From assembly GCA_026692725.1 (NCBI GenBank), contig JAPMUG010000001.1, forward strand, positions 310,001-374,000: a DNA stretch of 64,000 bases, in the 5' to 3' direction. The DNA comes from Ecytonucleospora hepatopenaei (taxonomy: Eukaryota > Microsporidia > Enterocytozoonidae). The first letter of the stretch is position 1. The number at the start of each line of letters is the position of its first letter. The position numbers were made by a program, and so were the translations under genes. The notes under the pieces were generated by a model, which did no database searches, was not told where the DNA came from, and saw nothing but the letters and a program-made list of their open reading frames with translations. This document shows positions 18,829 to 27,865 of the stretch, piece after piece.

Positions 18829-19416
18829 TTATTCTTGTTTATTTGCAGCAGTTTCAAAGAATAAGTTGAAATCAACCTGTGTTTGGTCAATTGGAATCTT
18901 TTCTTGTAATTCTGATGAGCTATTTTCTTCTAAGCTCAAAGATTCTTCTTCTTTTTTAATAATTTTATCATATTCACATTTATATTCTTTAGGAGATAAC
19001 ATTATAAAAACTTGCTTTTTTTTCTCACTTCCAGATTTGCAATTTTCAAAAACCATGTTTTGTGTATCCTTTTGAACTGTAAGACAGAGTCCTACATTAT
19101 TTTTTATGACGATTCCGTTTTTAACATTTTTAATTCTTTTAAATGTTATGTTTTTTGTTGGTAATGGACATGCTCCAATATTTTTGTTATTTAATGCACA
19201 TAAAAAAGCCCTGTCTATAACAAAAATTCCATTTTCTTTTTTTATCAAAATATTTAAATTGTTTTTTTCTATTTCTTCTATGTTTTTTAAAGAAACCTGA
19301 TATTTATCGTAACTCATATACAGAGAATTGTCACAAAAAAACCTTAATATACATTTTTGTGACAAAACTGATGCCTTTATAATACATAAATTATAAAATA
19401 ACATTAAAATAAACAT
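18829..19416 (-). CDS. Secreted beta-trefoil-like family protein C (ricin-B-like)
   Basis: A signal peptide of about 17 hydrophobic residues precedes a cysteine-bearing domain. The first repeat is FLCALNNKNIGAC. The second repeat is GLCLTVQKDTQNMVFENC, followed by KQVFIM. This is the same C...C, [GN]-x-C-L, C, Q-x-F layout as proteins B and E. The tail is acidic (KEEESLSLEENSSSEL). There is no transmembrane segment, so it is probably released or attached to the spore wall or polar tube. It is the third of three head-to-tail family genes. Confidence 0.72.
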   Translation of the reverse strand: MFILMLFYNLCIIKASVLSQKCILRFFCDNSLYMSYDKYQVSLKNIEEIEKNNLNILIKKENGIFVIDRAFLCALNNKNIGACPLPTKNITFKRIKNVKNGIVIKNNVGLCLTVQKDTQNMVFENCKSGSEKKKQVFIMLSPKEYKCEYDKIIKKEEESLSLEENSSSELQEKIPIDQTQVDFNLFFETAANKQE

Positions 19417-19571
19417 TAAAATTTCTTAAATTATGTTTAGTTGTAAAAAAAGTTTAAAAATTATGAAACAAAACATTTAAAAACAAATACAAATTATTTT
19501 AGACTTAAATAAAAGCAGCTATAGTCTTTCACATCATAAAACATTTAAATTAAATATAATTAAAAAATCAA

Positions 19572-20810
19572 TTATTTATCACAAAATACAATAAACATTT
19601 CTATAAATACAAAGAACAAAAAGACACAGTCAAAAAAACCACCGTATTCATTTTTATACACTTCAATCAAACATTTTCTTTTAAATAGAAAGCATTCATA
19701 TGTTTTTAGTGTGTTTTCTGCTATTTTACACCACTGATAATTATCTAACAATAAAACATGGTTTTCCATCTTGATGTTGATCATTTCATAAACACTCTTA
19801 AGCCGTCTAACTATATCTTCACTATTTGGCTCGCAAAAAATAATTTTATCTTTATGTTCTATTTCACTAATTCCTCCTACATTTGTTGTTACTACATGTA
19901 AACCACTTACCAATGCTTCTAATACTATCATACAAAAACTTTCAGTTAGTGAAGTATTTAACAAAACATGAGAATTGCGCATAATTTCACCAATTTTTTT
20001 AGGTGACTGAAATGGAAATAATTCGACCTGATTCCAGAGTCTGTATTTGTCTATAATAAACATTAAATCATCCTTTTTACTACCGTCCCCAACAATTGTA
20101 ATTTTGACTTCAAAATTTTTACAGATCAAAGGAATTGCCTCAACAAGAATATCAATGCCTTTTCGAAACTCTAATCTCGTAACAACGCATATTTTAAACA
20201 CTTTCTTTGCACTAAAATTATTTTGTTGTTTGTTAGCATAAAAACATAAAGAATTTACACCATTTGGTATTACGCATATCCGTTTACTATCAATAAAAGG
20301 CATTCTTTTAAGCAAATTGTTTTTACATACGTTAGAAACAGCTATTATTTTGTTAATATTTAGCAAAGTGTATTTTATCACAGTATCTGCAGCAAATCTC
20401 TCTAACTTATAATTGTCATAAATTGAATGTTCTGTTAAAACTGTTGTGATTCCAAGTATTTGCGCATGAAATAATGCTTCCAATGCCATTGGAGAGTGTG
20501 TCTGGTGCCCGTGCACTACATTGATGTTATTCTCATAAAAAATATTTTTATATAAAAAATATCCTGCAAACAAAGCTGGCCATGCAACATTTTTGCTTAA
20601 AATGGGAAATTTGACGTAGTATGTTTTGACTCCATGAACTAAAGAAATGCTACTGCTTGAATTTTTTGTCTTTGGGTAGCAATGCGTTATAACAATGCAT
20701 TTGTGTCCTTTTTGCTGCATGGATATGGCCAAGTTAAGTACATGGTTTTCTACACCACCTGTTCCTGGTATAAACATGTCCGTAACAAAAGCTATGTTTT
20801 GTTTGTTCAT
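19572..20810 (-). CDS. PIGA: GPI-anchor GlcNAc-transferase catalytic subunit PIG-A
   Basis: PIG-A (Gpi3) transfers GlcNAc from UDP-GlcNAc to phosphatidylinositol on the cytosolic face of the ER, the first step of GPI-anchor synthesis. The glycosyltransferase-4 fold is evident. The N-terminus has FIPGTGGVENHVLNL, then HGHQTHSPMALEALFHA and TVLTEHSIYDN, all typical of PIG-A. The GT-B donor site has ESFCMIVLEALVSG (an E-x7-E motif). A hydrophobic segment near residues 390-408 is the C-terminal membrane anchor. Start: ATG directly after ATTACCC. Confidence 0.95.
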   Translation of the reverse strand: MNKQNIAFVTDMFIPGTGGVENHVLNLAISMQQKGHKCIVITHCYPKTKNSSSSISLVHGVKTYYVKFPILSKNVAWPALFAGYFLYKNIFYENNINVVHGHQTHSPMALEALFHAQILGITTVLTEHSIYDNYKLERFAADTVIKYTLLNINKIIAVSNVCKNNLLKRMPFIDSKRICVIPNGVNSLCFYANKQQNNFSAKKVFKICVVTRLEFRKGIDILVEAIPLICKNFEVKITIVGDGSKKDDLMFIIDKYRLWNQVELFPFQSPKKIGEIMRNSHVLLNTSLTESFCMIVLEALVSGLHVVTTNVGGISEIEHKDKIIFCEPNSEDIVRRLKSVYEMINIKMENHVLLLDNYQWCKIAENTLKTYECFLFKRKCLIEVYKNEYGGFFDCVFLFFVFIEMFIVFCDK

Positions 20811-20943
20811 GGGTAATCTATATAAAAGAGTTTAATTTTTATATTTTTAATTTTTAGTGACATTAAAAGATCATTAAATAATTACAAATAGCATTTAATT
20901 TATTTTAAAGACATGCAAATACTTTTTAAAAAATTTTACCCCA

Positions 20944-21495
20944 ATGGTTAAATTTCCTGAAAGAGATCCTACTAAAGACTATCTTGTTGTTAGAGTTACT
21001 GGTGGTGAACAACCAGGACCAATTTTTTCACAAAAAGCTGGTCAAATGAAGTTACCGGGAAAGGTGGTTGGAGAAGACATTAAAAAGCTTACGGTAAAAG
21101 AATACAAATTACAAAAAATTCACGTTGAACTGGCTGTTAAGGACAGAAAGGCAGAATTGAAGCTGGTCCCAACAACATCACAGTTGATTGTTAAGGAATT
21201 AAAAGAAACAAGACAACCTAAAAAGAAGGGGGGTGAAAAAATAGATCAAATACACGACGGTTCTTTGTCTTTTAAAGGCCTGTGCAATGTTGTAGATATT
21301 GTGCATGAGGACAGATCTAGATCTAACACTCCTAAGGGAACAATGAAACAAGTGCTTGGAACTGCGTTGGCAGTAGGCTGTTCTGTGGAAGGCCATAATC
21401 CTAAAGATGTGATAAAAGCTATAAATGGGGGAAGAAGTGAAATAGCAACTCTTTTGAATCTTAAAGAAGCTGCTTTACCTGAATATTTAAATTAA
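20944..21495 (+). CDS. RPL12: Ribosomal protein uL11 (L12 in yeast naming)
   Basis: uL11 forms the base of the GTPase stalk of the large subunit and binds the LSU rRNA GTPase centre. Diagnostic features are the GGEQPGP N-terminal turn, KLVPTTSQLIVKELKE ending the N-terminal domain, and SLSFKGLCNVV with GTMKQVLGTALAVGCSVEGH in the C-terminal RNA-binding domain. At 183 residues it is slightly longer than the usual 165, with a C-terminal extension. Start: ATG directly after TTACCCCA. Confidence 0.94.
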   Translation: MVKFPERDPTKDYLVVRVTGGEQPGPIFSQKAGQMKLPGKVVGEDIKKLTVKEYKLQKIHVELAVKDRKAELKLVPTTSQLIVKELKETRQPKKKGGEKIDQIHDGSLSFKGLCNVVDIVHEDRSRSNTPKGTMKQVLGTALAVGCSVEGHNPKDVIKAINGGRSEIATLLNLKEAALPEYLN

Positions 21496-21558
21496 TTTTT
21501 TTGTTTTTTTATATCGTTTCATGTTTTTAAAAAATTGTTTTAGATTTTTAAGATAGAA

Positions 21559-22269
21559 ATGAAATATATTGAAATTGTACTTTTTTATTTTAGTATTTCA
21601 GTTAAGTGTGGGAAACGTTTTGAAAACAATCGTGATATCTCACAAGATGTTTTGGCGGGTGTTCTAGACAACACAAATCGCAACTTTTGTGTGTTTGGAC
21701 CTATCCGTAAAAATGTATCCCAAAATACATTTTCTTTTGGTTCTAAACTATGTATCGATGCAAATCAAAGAATTTACACTTGTGAGGATGGGTTGGAGTT
21801 GGATTTTAAAAAAATATGGAACTGCGATAATTTTGTTATTCAAGAACAAATTTCAGGTAAATGTTTACAAAAAGAAAATGACATGTATTTTTTAGGCAGT
21901 TGCAACACTTGCTTAAACAAATCGTTTTTTAATTTAACAGACAGGTGTTTAAAACCATCGCTAAAGGATACAATTGGAACTCTTTTATGTGATGATATAG
22001 CAGAAGCTACAAGAAAAAATATTACAAAAAAACAAAAGTCACCATTGTGTAAATTAATGAAAATACAAAAACAGCTCAATGAAGAGGTAGAAGATATTGT
22101 TCAACCACTGGGTCTCAGAAAAATGATAGACAGAATTGAAAAAAGAGGAAAATATTACGACCGCATGGTAGAAGGACCAAAATATGAAACAAGAGATTTA
22201 ACAGCCTGCCGTGACATAGCATACAAGCGCAGAAAGGCGCAGGCAAGAAGAATGAATAGATCAAGGTAA
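21559..22269 (+). CDS. Secreted beta-trefoil-like family protein D with basic C-terminus
   Basis: A signal peptide (IVLFYFSISVKCG) precedes a cysteine-rich domain to about residue 145. Cysteine pairs include KLCIDANQRIYTCEDG, then the ricin-like SGKCLQKENDMYFLGSCN. The C-terminal 70 residues are helical and end in a strongly basic stretch (YKRRKAQARRMNRSR). It is the only member of the local family with such an arginine-rich end, which could act as a nuclear-targeting or nucleic-acid-binding patch; that is inference. Its start is a normal ATG 63 bases after the uL11 stop. Confidence 0.68.
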   Translation: MKYIEIVLFYFSISVKCGKRFENNRDISQDVLAGVLDNTNRNFCVFGPIRKNVSQNTFSFGSKLCIDANQRIYTCEDGLELDFKKIWNCDNFVIQEQISGKCLQKENDMYFLGSCNTCLNKSFFNLTDRCLKPSLKDTIGTLLCDDIAEATRKNITKKQKSPLCKLMKIQKQLNEEVEDIVQPLGLRKMIDRIEKRGKYYDRMVEGPKYETRDLTACRDIAYKRRKAQARRMNRSR

Positions 22270-22278
22270 ATTTAAATT

Positions 22279-23442
22279 TTATTTGTTTTTTGTGTATATT
22301 TCACGTATCAAAAATGTCATTACGCCTATAATTCCCACAAACATGACAATATATTGCAAATAAGAGTGACTTTCTAACTGCCTTTCCTTTACATTTTCCA
22401 AATGGTGCTCAAATTCCATAATTGCTCTTTTTAACTGCATCATCTTAATGCTCATATCGTTTATTTTTTTATTAACACCATAACTGCTTTTTGATATTTT
22501 TGATTCATTTAATTTGTTTATTTTTGTCTTTAACTTTGAAATATCCTTGTTAAACTCATTTTTAGCCAAAACAAAGACGGTGTCCGGTAACTCCCCTATG
22601 TTTCTTTTTATTAAAAACTGTACCAACTCCATTTTATGTATCAATTCTTTAACATCGTTATCTCCATGCTTTATTTCTGCAGCTCCACGTATATATTCTT
22701 CGATTTTTGGTGTTTTTGAATGGTACATGTTGTATCCATTTACCTCGTCTCTTTCGTAAAACTTTGCTTCTTTCAATACAAATGCTTTGGAAGATGCTGT
22801 GTTCTTATAATCTGCTATTATTCCAAAATATTTTCCCGGTTTATTTGCTTCAAATGCCTGATTAAATCTAAAATAATCATACAGAAGTGTTTTGCCATCA
22901 TATAACTCAATTTTCATGTTCATTGAAGTTGCAATTACTTTCATCGTTATTTCTTTAAGGTTTCTGAATCTTTTTGGATTCAAAGAGTCTCTTTTTGTCA
23001 ATATATCTCCCATTTCCTTCAGATCTTCGGACCCGTCATTTTTTATGAATATCAAATCTGCTACGCCGCCCTTCATTTCAAATCCGAACACAAATCCGTC
23101 AAACTTGCTTGGACCTCCATAAAATGGGCCTGTTGTTAGTTTTTCTGAGGTGTAATAAATGTAAAATCCTGCAACTTCACGAGAGCCTAATTTTGGCAAT
23201 TCAAACGTAGTGCTAAATGACCAGTTTTCGACTTTATTGATGTTTTCCCATCTTACCAGTGAACTAGCTGCTATGCTTGAGCGAAGAAACAATTTATCTT
23301 TTTTAACCTTGGTATTATACAGTCCTATATTCTCGTTAAACACATGTGGTGCATATGAAAATGAGTCATTTATTTTTTCTACAACACCTTCTCCTTGTGA
23401 TTTAATTGCAAGGGCATTGTTAAAGTAAAGTCCAAAATTCAT
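22279..23442 (-). CDS. L-type lectin cargo receptor (ERGIC-53/VIP36/Emp47 family)
   Basis: These receptors bind high-mannose glycoproteins and carry them from ER to Golgi. Residues 65-225 match the L-type lectin domain: WSFSTTFELPKLGSREVAGF, the GPFYGGPSKFDGFVFGFE metal/sugar region, and the closing KYFGIIADYKN strand. A helical stalk of about 110 residues follows (lysine-rich heptads, 265-350). Then comes a transmembrane segment at about 358-378 and a short cytosolic tail ending TKNK. The lumenal orientation normally needs a signal peptide, but the N-terminus is only weakly hydrophobic and an in-frame TAA closes the frame just upstream. Confidence 0.85.
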   Translation of the reverse strand: MNFGLYFNNALAIKSQGEGVVEKINDSFSYAPHVFNENIGLYNTKVKKDKLFLRSSIAASSLVRWENINKVENWSFSTTFELPKLGSREVAGFYIYYTSEKLTTGPFYGGPSKFDGFVFGFEMKGGVADLIFIKNDGSEDLKEMGDILTKRDSLNPKRFRNLKEITMKVIATSMNMKIELYDGKTLLYDYFRFNQAFEANKPGKYFGIIADYKNTASSKAFVLKEAKFYERDEVNGYNMYHSKTPKIEEYIRGAAEIKHGDNDVKELIHKMELVQFLIKRNIGELPDTVFVLAKNEFNKDISKLKTKINKLNESKISKSSYGVNKKINDMSIKMMQLKRAIMEFEHHLENVKERQLESHSYLQYIVMFVGIIGVMTFLIREIYTKNK

Positions 23443-23557
23443 TATTGTATTTGTTTTTATTAATTAAATAGCACATGTGAAACAAAAATAAACATTACAT
23501 ATGTTCTGATAAACAATGTAAAACACCGTATATTTAAACTCAAACAACAAAAACAAC

Positions 23558-24238
23558 ATGGTTTACACACTATTAGCATTTTTTACAAATGTTTATGCAA
23601 GGACTTTGATAGTTCCTATAACACTTAAAACGCACAGACTAACACTTAATGACGCATCGGGTGCTCCCATTTTAATCAATAGTGCATTACATGATGATAC
23701 GGTAAATAGTGACAAAATACGCATTCCTTCGGACTTTGCATTTTTATCCGACACAAACCATTCTGTATGTTACAACTTGGAAAATGACTCTCTTTCCGTC
23801 TGCAAAAATGAAGGAGAAAGACAGCCATGGCATTTACTGGACGAGGTTAGAAATGTTCGTTTTTCAACAAGCGACAACAAATGTTTGACCGTAGGAGAAA
23901 GAGACGATGCAACAGACAATTATTCTTTGAATTTACTGCCATGTGATATGAAAAATAAAGAACAGGTGTTTATTTTGAACAAAAACCATGGCATGATAAA
24001 AGACGCAAAAAGCATGAAAGAATTAAGAAAGAAAATGGTTGAAATCGATGTAGAAGAAAAAGATGGTTATAAACCAAGAAAACTTGAAGGAGATGGTAAC
24101 TATGATAAAGATAACAACGTAGAAACAGCCGTACAGGACATGCTAAATAGAAGACAAAACTCAGGCAACCCACATAACGACCAAACCAAACCATACAAAC
24201 TTACACAGAGCGATACTTCTGGACACATTCCACAATAA
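23558..24238 (+). CDS. Secreted beta-trefoil-like family protein E (ricin-B-like)
   Basis: The signal peptide MVYTLLAFFTNVYA is followed by a beta-rich domain to about residue 145. The cysteine layout is VCYNLENDSLSVC, then NKCLTVGERDD, then LLPCDMKNKEQVFIL. This matches proteins B and C closely in spacing, including the final Q-V-F. The C-terminal 80 residues are polar and charged with no membrane anchor. A TATA-like GTATATTTAAACT lies about 25 bases before the ATG, without a CCC block. Confidence 0.74.
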   Translation: MVYTLLAFFTNVYARTLIVPITLKTHRLTLNDASGAPILINSALHDDTVNSDKIRIPSDFAFLSDTNHSVCYNLENDSLSVCKNEGERQPWHLLDEVRNVRFSTSDNKCLTVGERDDATDNYSLNLLPCDMKNKEQVFILNKNHGMIKDAKSMKELRKKMVEIDVEEKDGYKPRKLEGDGNYDKDNNVETAVQDMLNRRQNSGNPHNDQTKPYKLTQSDTSGHIPQ

Positions 24239-24324
24239 TAAATTATTTATTGTCACAAAAATATTTTTATAAACAAAAAAACTAATTATAATTTTCTCAT
24301 TAATATTAAATATTTTACCCCCAT

Positions 24325-26949
24325 ATGTCTTCCGATAAAAACAACAGTGCTGGTTCAGAACCATATGATGTAAAGAAAAGAAGGTTAGTAGAATCTGACA
24401 CTACGGAATCAAAAAATGAAAAGGCCGTTAAAATTTTAAATCCTTTTAGAATTGAGAATAATGAAGAGGACAAACATATTACTGAAGAATCTGAAAAACA
24501 AGAAATAATAGATAATGAGTTAAAAAATTTAAAAGATGATGTTTTTCATGCTAATGAACCATTAGAGAATGATGAATACAAGAACAACCATGAGGATTTT
24601 GAAGATAGTCAAGAGACTAAAAATGCAGCAAGGAAGGAAGATAACATTGACAGAAGACAGTTTACAGAAAGTGAAGAAAATTCAGAAGATATTAGCGCTG
24701 AAATGACGCAAAAGCAAATTAAACAAGAAGAAAATCCTAATATTAAGGCAGGGGAAGCAAAACACACTCCAGATGATGCTGATTTGACAGATGCAATGGT
24801 GTTTTTAAACAAAATTAAAGATGATTATTCACATAATGTACAGGTGTATGATCAGTTTTTAGAAACCATGAGGGATTTTAAATTTGGTAAGATTGATTCT
24901 ACCGAAGTATGCAAGAGAATAAGAATTTTATTTAAGGAAAATCCGCATTTAATAAGGTCATTTGAAGAATATTTGCCTCACCATTTAAAAACAAGTTTTG
25001 GAAGTCACATGATGAATCGTGGAGCTGTATTAAGTGGTCAGCACTCTATTCCGTATAGGAATGTTCCTAATGTTGCTGGTCCTTTACCGTATCAACCTGC
25101 TTCAGTTCCACCTTACGTGAATGCAGAATCCATTCCCAGACAACCTTACATACCTAACGCAAATTATCCTCCCCATTTAACCATGGGAAGGCAAATGAAT
25201 CCGATCGGAGCAGAAGGACATAGGACCATGCCTCAAATTCCACTTGGGGCGGGTGGATTAAGACCGCCTGTTCCTGTAGATAGGGGAATGAAAAATGAGA
25301 AGCAGCAAATTTTTGTTGAAAAACTTAAGCAAAAGTATACACCATCAAGTTTAATTTATTCAAATGTAATTGATGCAATGCTATCACCGAATGTAACGTC
25401 CACTGAGTTGTATAATTATGTAAAGGAGATTTTAAAAAATGATCCGGAGCTTTTTAATGATTTTAAATCATGTTGTGACTTAAATTATGACTCTCCAGAA
25501 TCTTTGCCTCATGAAATCAGAGAAAAATACACATTGGAAAAAATAAAAAATATTATGGAAGAAAAGGGTATTTTGGGTTACTTTACGATGATTTTGAACT
25601 ATTACAACCAAGATCTTGTTTCTGGTAAGAAATTGTTTTATCTTTTAGACATTTTAATTGATAACAAAGAATATATTAAGGAGTTGAAAAATTATTTAAA
25701 ATATAGCGATAAAGATGATAAAGCCAAGATATACAATAAATCTGATTTTATTGGTTCTTATGTAGAAAAGAATGCTCAGACATTGTTAAATCAAGAAAGT
25801 GCAACTAATTTGGAAATTAATGACAGGTTTGTTTGTTTAAACACACTTGTTTCAGAGGAAACAGTTTATGTGGTGAGAAATAAAAATTATTCTGAAGAAT
25901 ATTTGGTTCGTTTAGGAGATGATAGATCTGAGTTTGATGTACAAATTCAAAGACTGAAGTGTTTTATTTGTAGGCTTTTTAAACTTTATGCACTGTTACC
26001 AGACGAACCAAAAACATTAGACATTTCAGATTTGGACATGTCAACTTCAATCGTCAGAGATGTGTTGAAGATGATATATGGTAAGGAAGAAAATAAGATT
26101 CTTGAAAAAATACTTGAAAATAGCAAAGCTGCAATTCCAAAGATTATAAAAAGGTGTTGTGTTGTTTATAAGGAATTTTTGACTAAGCAAAAGGAAAACA
26201 GATTAAACTGGAGATTTGTGGCAGAACAACATTATTATAAGGCATATGATATTGATGGAATTGATTTTAGAAATTCTGAAAAAAACAATTTAACCCTAAG
26301 GCACATAAAAGAAATTTCAAAAGATGATTTCAGTATCAAAGTGACAGACAGAGAGTTGTTAAAATTTTTGTCTTTAATTATTAAAAAATACGTAAGTTGT
26401 CATTCAAATCAAAGCAAGGTCGTTACTATACAGCAAAAAGTTGATTTTTTTAAAAATGTTTTTGCAAATATCAATAATTCATCATTTGAATATTCTGTAA
26501 GCTTAGAATACTACGGGTTGTATTTTTACATTTTAACATTATACAACAGGCTAAAAGAGCTGAAGGAAACTGATTTTAAGTTGGAACAACCTTCAAAAGT
26601 TGCAATTAAATTGGGTTTGGTTGAACCAAATGAATATGAAACTTCATTTTCTGCTGTGCTTGAATACTGTAGACTAGCAGCAGAAAAATCTCTGGACAAC
26701 GATTCTTTTGAGGAAAAAATAAGAATTGTAACCAAATGCAAGGGATTTAAATTATACAATTTTAAAAAAATATTAAACAAACTGGATAAATGGGCAATAA
26801 TTATAATTGAAAAAGCGTTGGAAAAGAATGAAGATGGTATGGATTTGTTTAATATCCATAAAAACAATTCTGTGATAAGTTTAAAAAGAAATGCAGGACT
26901 TGCCATTTCAGAAGAAGCCAATGAATTTTCAGATAGAAAAAATGAATAA
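24325..26949 (+). CDS. SIN3: SIN3-like transcriptional co-repressor scaffold
   Basis: SIN3 holds histone-deacetylase complexes together and docks DNA-binding repressors on its PAH domains. Residues 1-145 are acidic and disordered. PAH1 lies at about 153-222 (DAMVFLNKIKDDY...FLETMRDFK pattern) and PAH2 at about 325-390 (VEKLKQKY...VIDAML...ILKNDPELF). Between them is a proline-rich linker. Residues 400-860 correspond in order and character to the HDAC-interaction and C-terminal regions. The 874-residue length is about half that of fungal SIN3, with fewer PAH copies. Start: ATG after TTACCCCCAT. Confidence 0.82.
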   Translation: MSSDKNNSAGSEPYDVKKRRLVESDTTESKNEKAVKILNPFRIENNEEDKHITEESEKQEIIDNELKNLKDDVFHANEPLENDEYKNNHEDFEDSQETKNAARKEDNIDRRQFTESEENSEDISAEMTQKQIKQEENPNIKAGEAKHTPDDADLTDAMVFLNKIKDDYSHNVQVYDQFLETMRDFKFGKIDSTEVCKRIRILFKENPHLIRSFEEYLPHHLKTSFGSHMMNRGAVLSGQHSIPYRNVPNVAGPLPYQPASVPPYVNAESIPRQPYIPNANYPPHLTMGRQMNPIGAEGHRTMPQIPLGAGGLRPPVPVDRGMKNEKQQIFVEKLKQKYTPSSLIYSNVIDAMLSPNVTSTELYNYVKEILKNDPELFNDFKSCCDLNYDSPESLPHEIREKYTLEKIKNIMEEKGILGYFTMILNYYNQDLVSGKKLFYLLDILIDNKEYIKELKNYLKYSDKDDKAKIYNKSDFIGSYVEKNAQTLLNQESATNLEINDRFVCLNTLVSEETVYVVRNKNYSEEYLVRLGDDRSEFDVQIQRLKCFICRLFKLYALLPDEPKTLDISDLDMSTSIVRDVLKMIYGKEENKILEKILENSKAAIPKIIKRCCVVYKEFLTKQKENRLNWRFVAEQHYYKAYDIDGIDFRNSEKNNLTLRHIKEISKDDFSIKVTDRELLKFLSLIIKKYVSCHSNQSKVVTIQQKVDFFKNVFANINNSSFEYSVSLEYYGLYFYILTLYNRLKELKETDFKLEQPSKVAIKLGLVEPNEYETSFSAVLEYCRLAAEKSLDNDSFEEKIRIVTKCKGFKLYNFKKILNKLDKWAIIIIEKALEKNEDGMDLFNIHKNNSVISLKRNAGLAISEEANEFSDRKNE

Positions 26950-27003
26950 AATTGAGTATGTTTTATAATTTTAAACTTATTTTATTTCTAAATAATTCTA
27001 AAC

Positions 27004-27798
27004 TCATTTTTTAATGAGATTCCATATTATTAAACCACCTATTACCATAAACACAATAAATGTTCCACCAAACAATCTAATATACCAATTCCTTCTATTT
27101 TGATACGAACGTGCAGCAGTAAGTTCAGAACGTGCTTGCACTGTGTTTCTTGCTGCATCTTCCATGTGCAGTACCATTCTATCAGTTTCTATATTGCTTG
27201 AGGAAACTATTTTTTCTATTTCCGCAATCAATTTGACCAAATCATTTATTTTTTCTACAATTTTTTCAATTCTGTCTTTACGATTTTTAGCTTCTGTTAA
27301 AACATTTTTGCTTCCTGTGCTACTTAATGACAATGCATTGTTTAAAATTTCTTCTGCTTTTTCAGGATCTTCAATTTCTTGTAATTGCTCTTGTGTAGCA
27401 TCCGGACATGCAATTTTAAACATTTCCTTTAACCTTTCCTTCTCACTTTGTTTGTAATTATATTGAACCGTTTGAAAGTTTTTAACAAGTTCTGACAGCC
27501 TTTTGCTGAGTGAAAGAACATGTGATTCACGCATTGCTATGACATATGTGTTTGAATTTTGTTTGTTTTTCATTTCTCTGGTTTTCTCTGAAACTTTTTC
27601 AATTTCGTTTTTGATTTCGTTTGATGTGTGTGTAAATGCAGTTATACAACCATCAATTCGCAAGTCTATACTTTGCTCTGATTCAGATGTTTGTATTGAA
27701 ACTTGCTTTATTTTTAAATTTTTCTTCAATTCTTCTATATATGTTTCTAAATGATTTATGTTGTTTTGCGTTTTCTTTACAAACACCAAAAAATCCAT
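27004..27798 (-). CDS. Syntaxin-like Qa-SNARE, copy 1 (zero-layer Ser)
   Basis: Syntaxins on target membranes form the four-helix SNARE bundle that drives fusion. The protein is 264 residues: a helical N-terminal Habc-like region, the syntaxin block MFKIACPDATQEQLQEIE near 126, a SNARE motif at about 175-232, and a C-terminal membrane anchor at about 241-261. An ungapped comparison with plasma-membrane syntaxins puts serine 201 where the ionic-layer glutamine is expected. Start: ATG after ACCCTTAATT. It lies head-to-tail 67 bases downstream of a paralogue. Confidence 0.88.
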   Translation of the reverse strand: MDFLVFVKKTQNNINHLETYIEELKKNLKIKQVSIQTSESEQSIDLRIDGCITAFTHTSNEIKNEIEKVSEKTREMKNKQNSNTYVIAMRESHVLSLSKRLSELVKNFQTVQYNYKQSEKERLKEMFKIACPDATQEQLQEIEDPEKAEEILNNALSLSSTGSKNVLTEAKNRKDRIEKIVEKINDLVKLIAEIEKIVSSSNIETDRMVLHMEDAARNTVQARSELTAARSYQNRRNWYIRLFGGTFIVFMVIGGLIIWNLIKK

Positions 27799-27865
27799 AA
27801 TTAAGGGTTTTTAAAAATGAAAATATATGTGAAATTTTGGTTGGTTACTCAAAATTTATTTAAAT

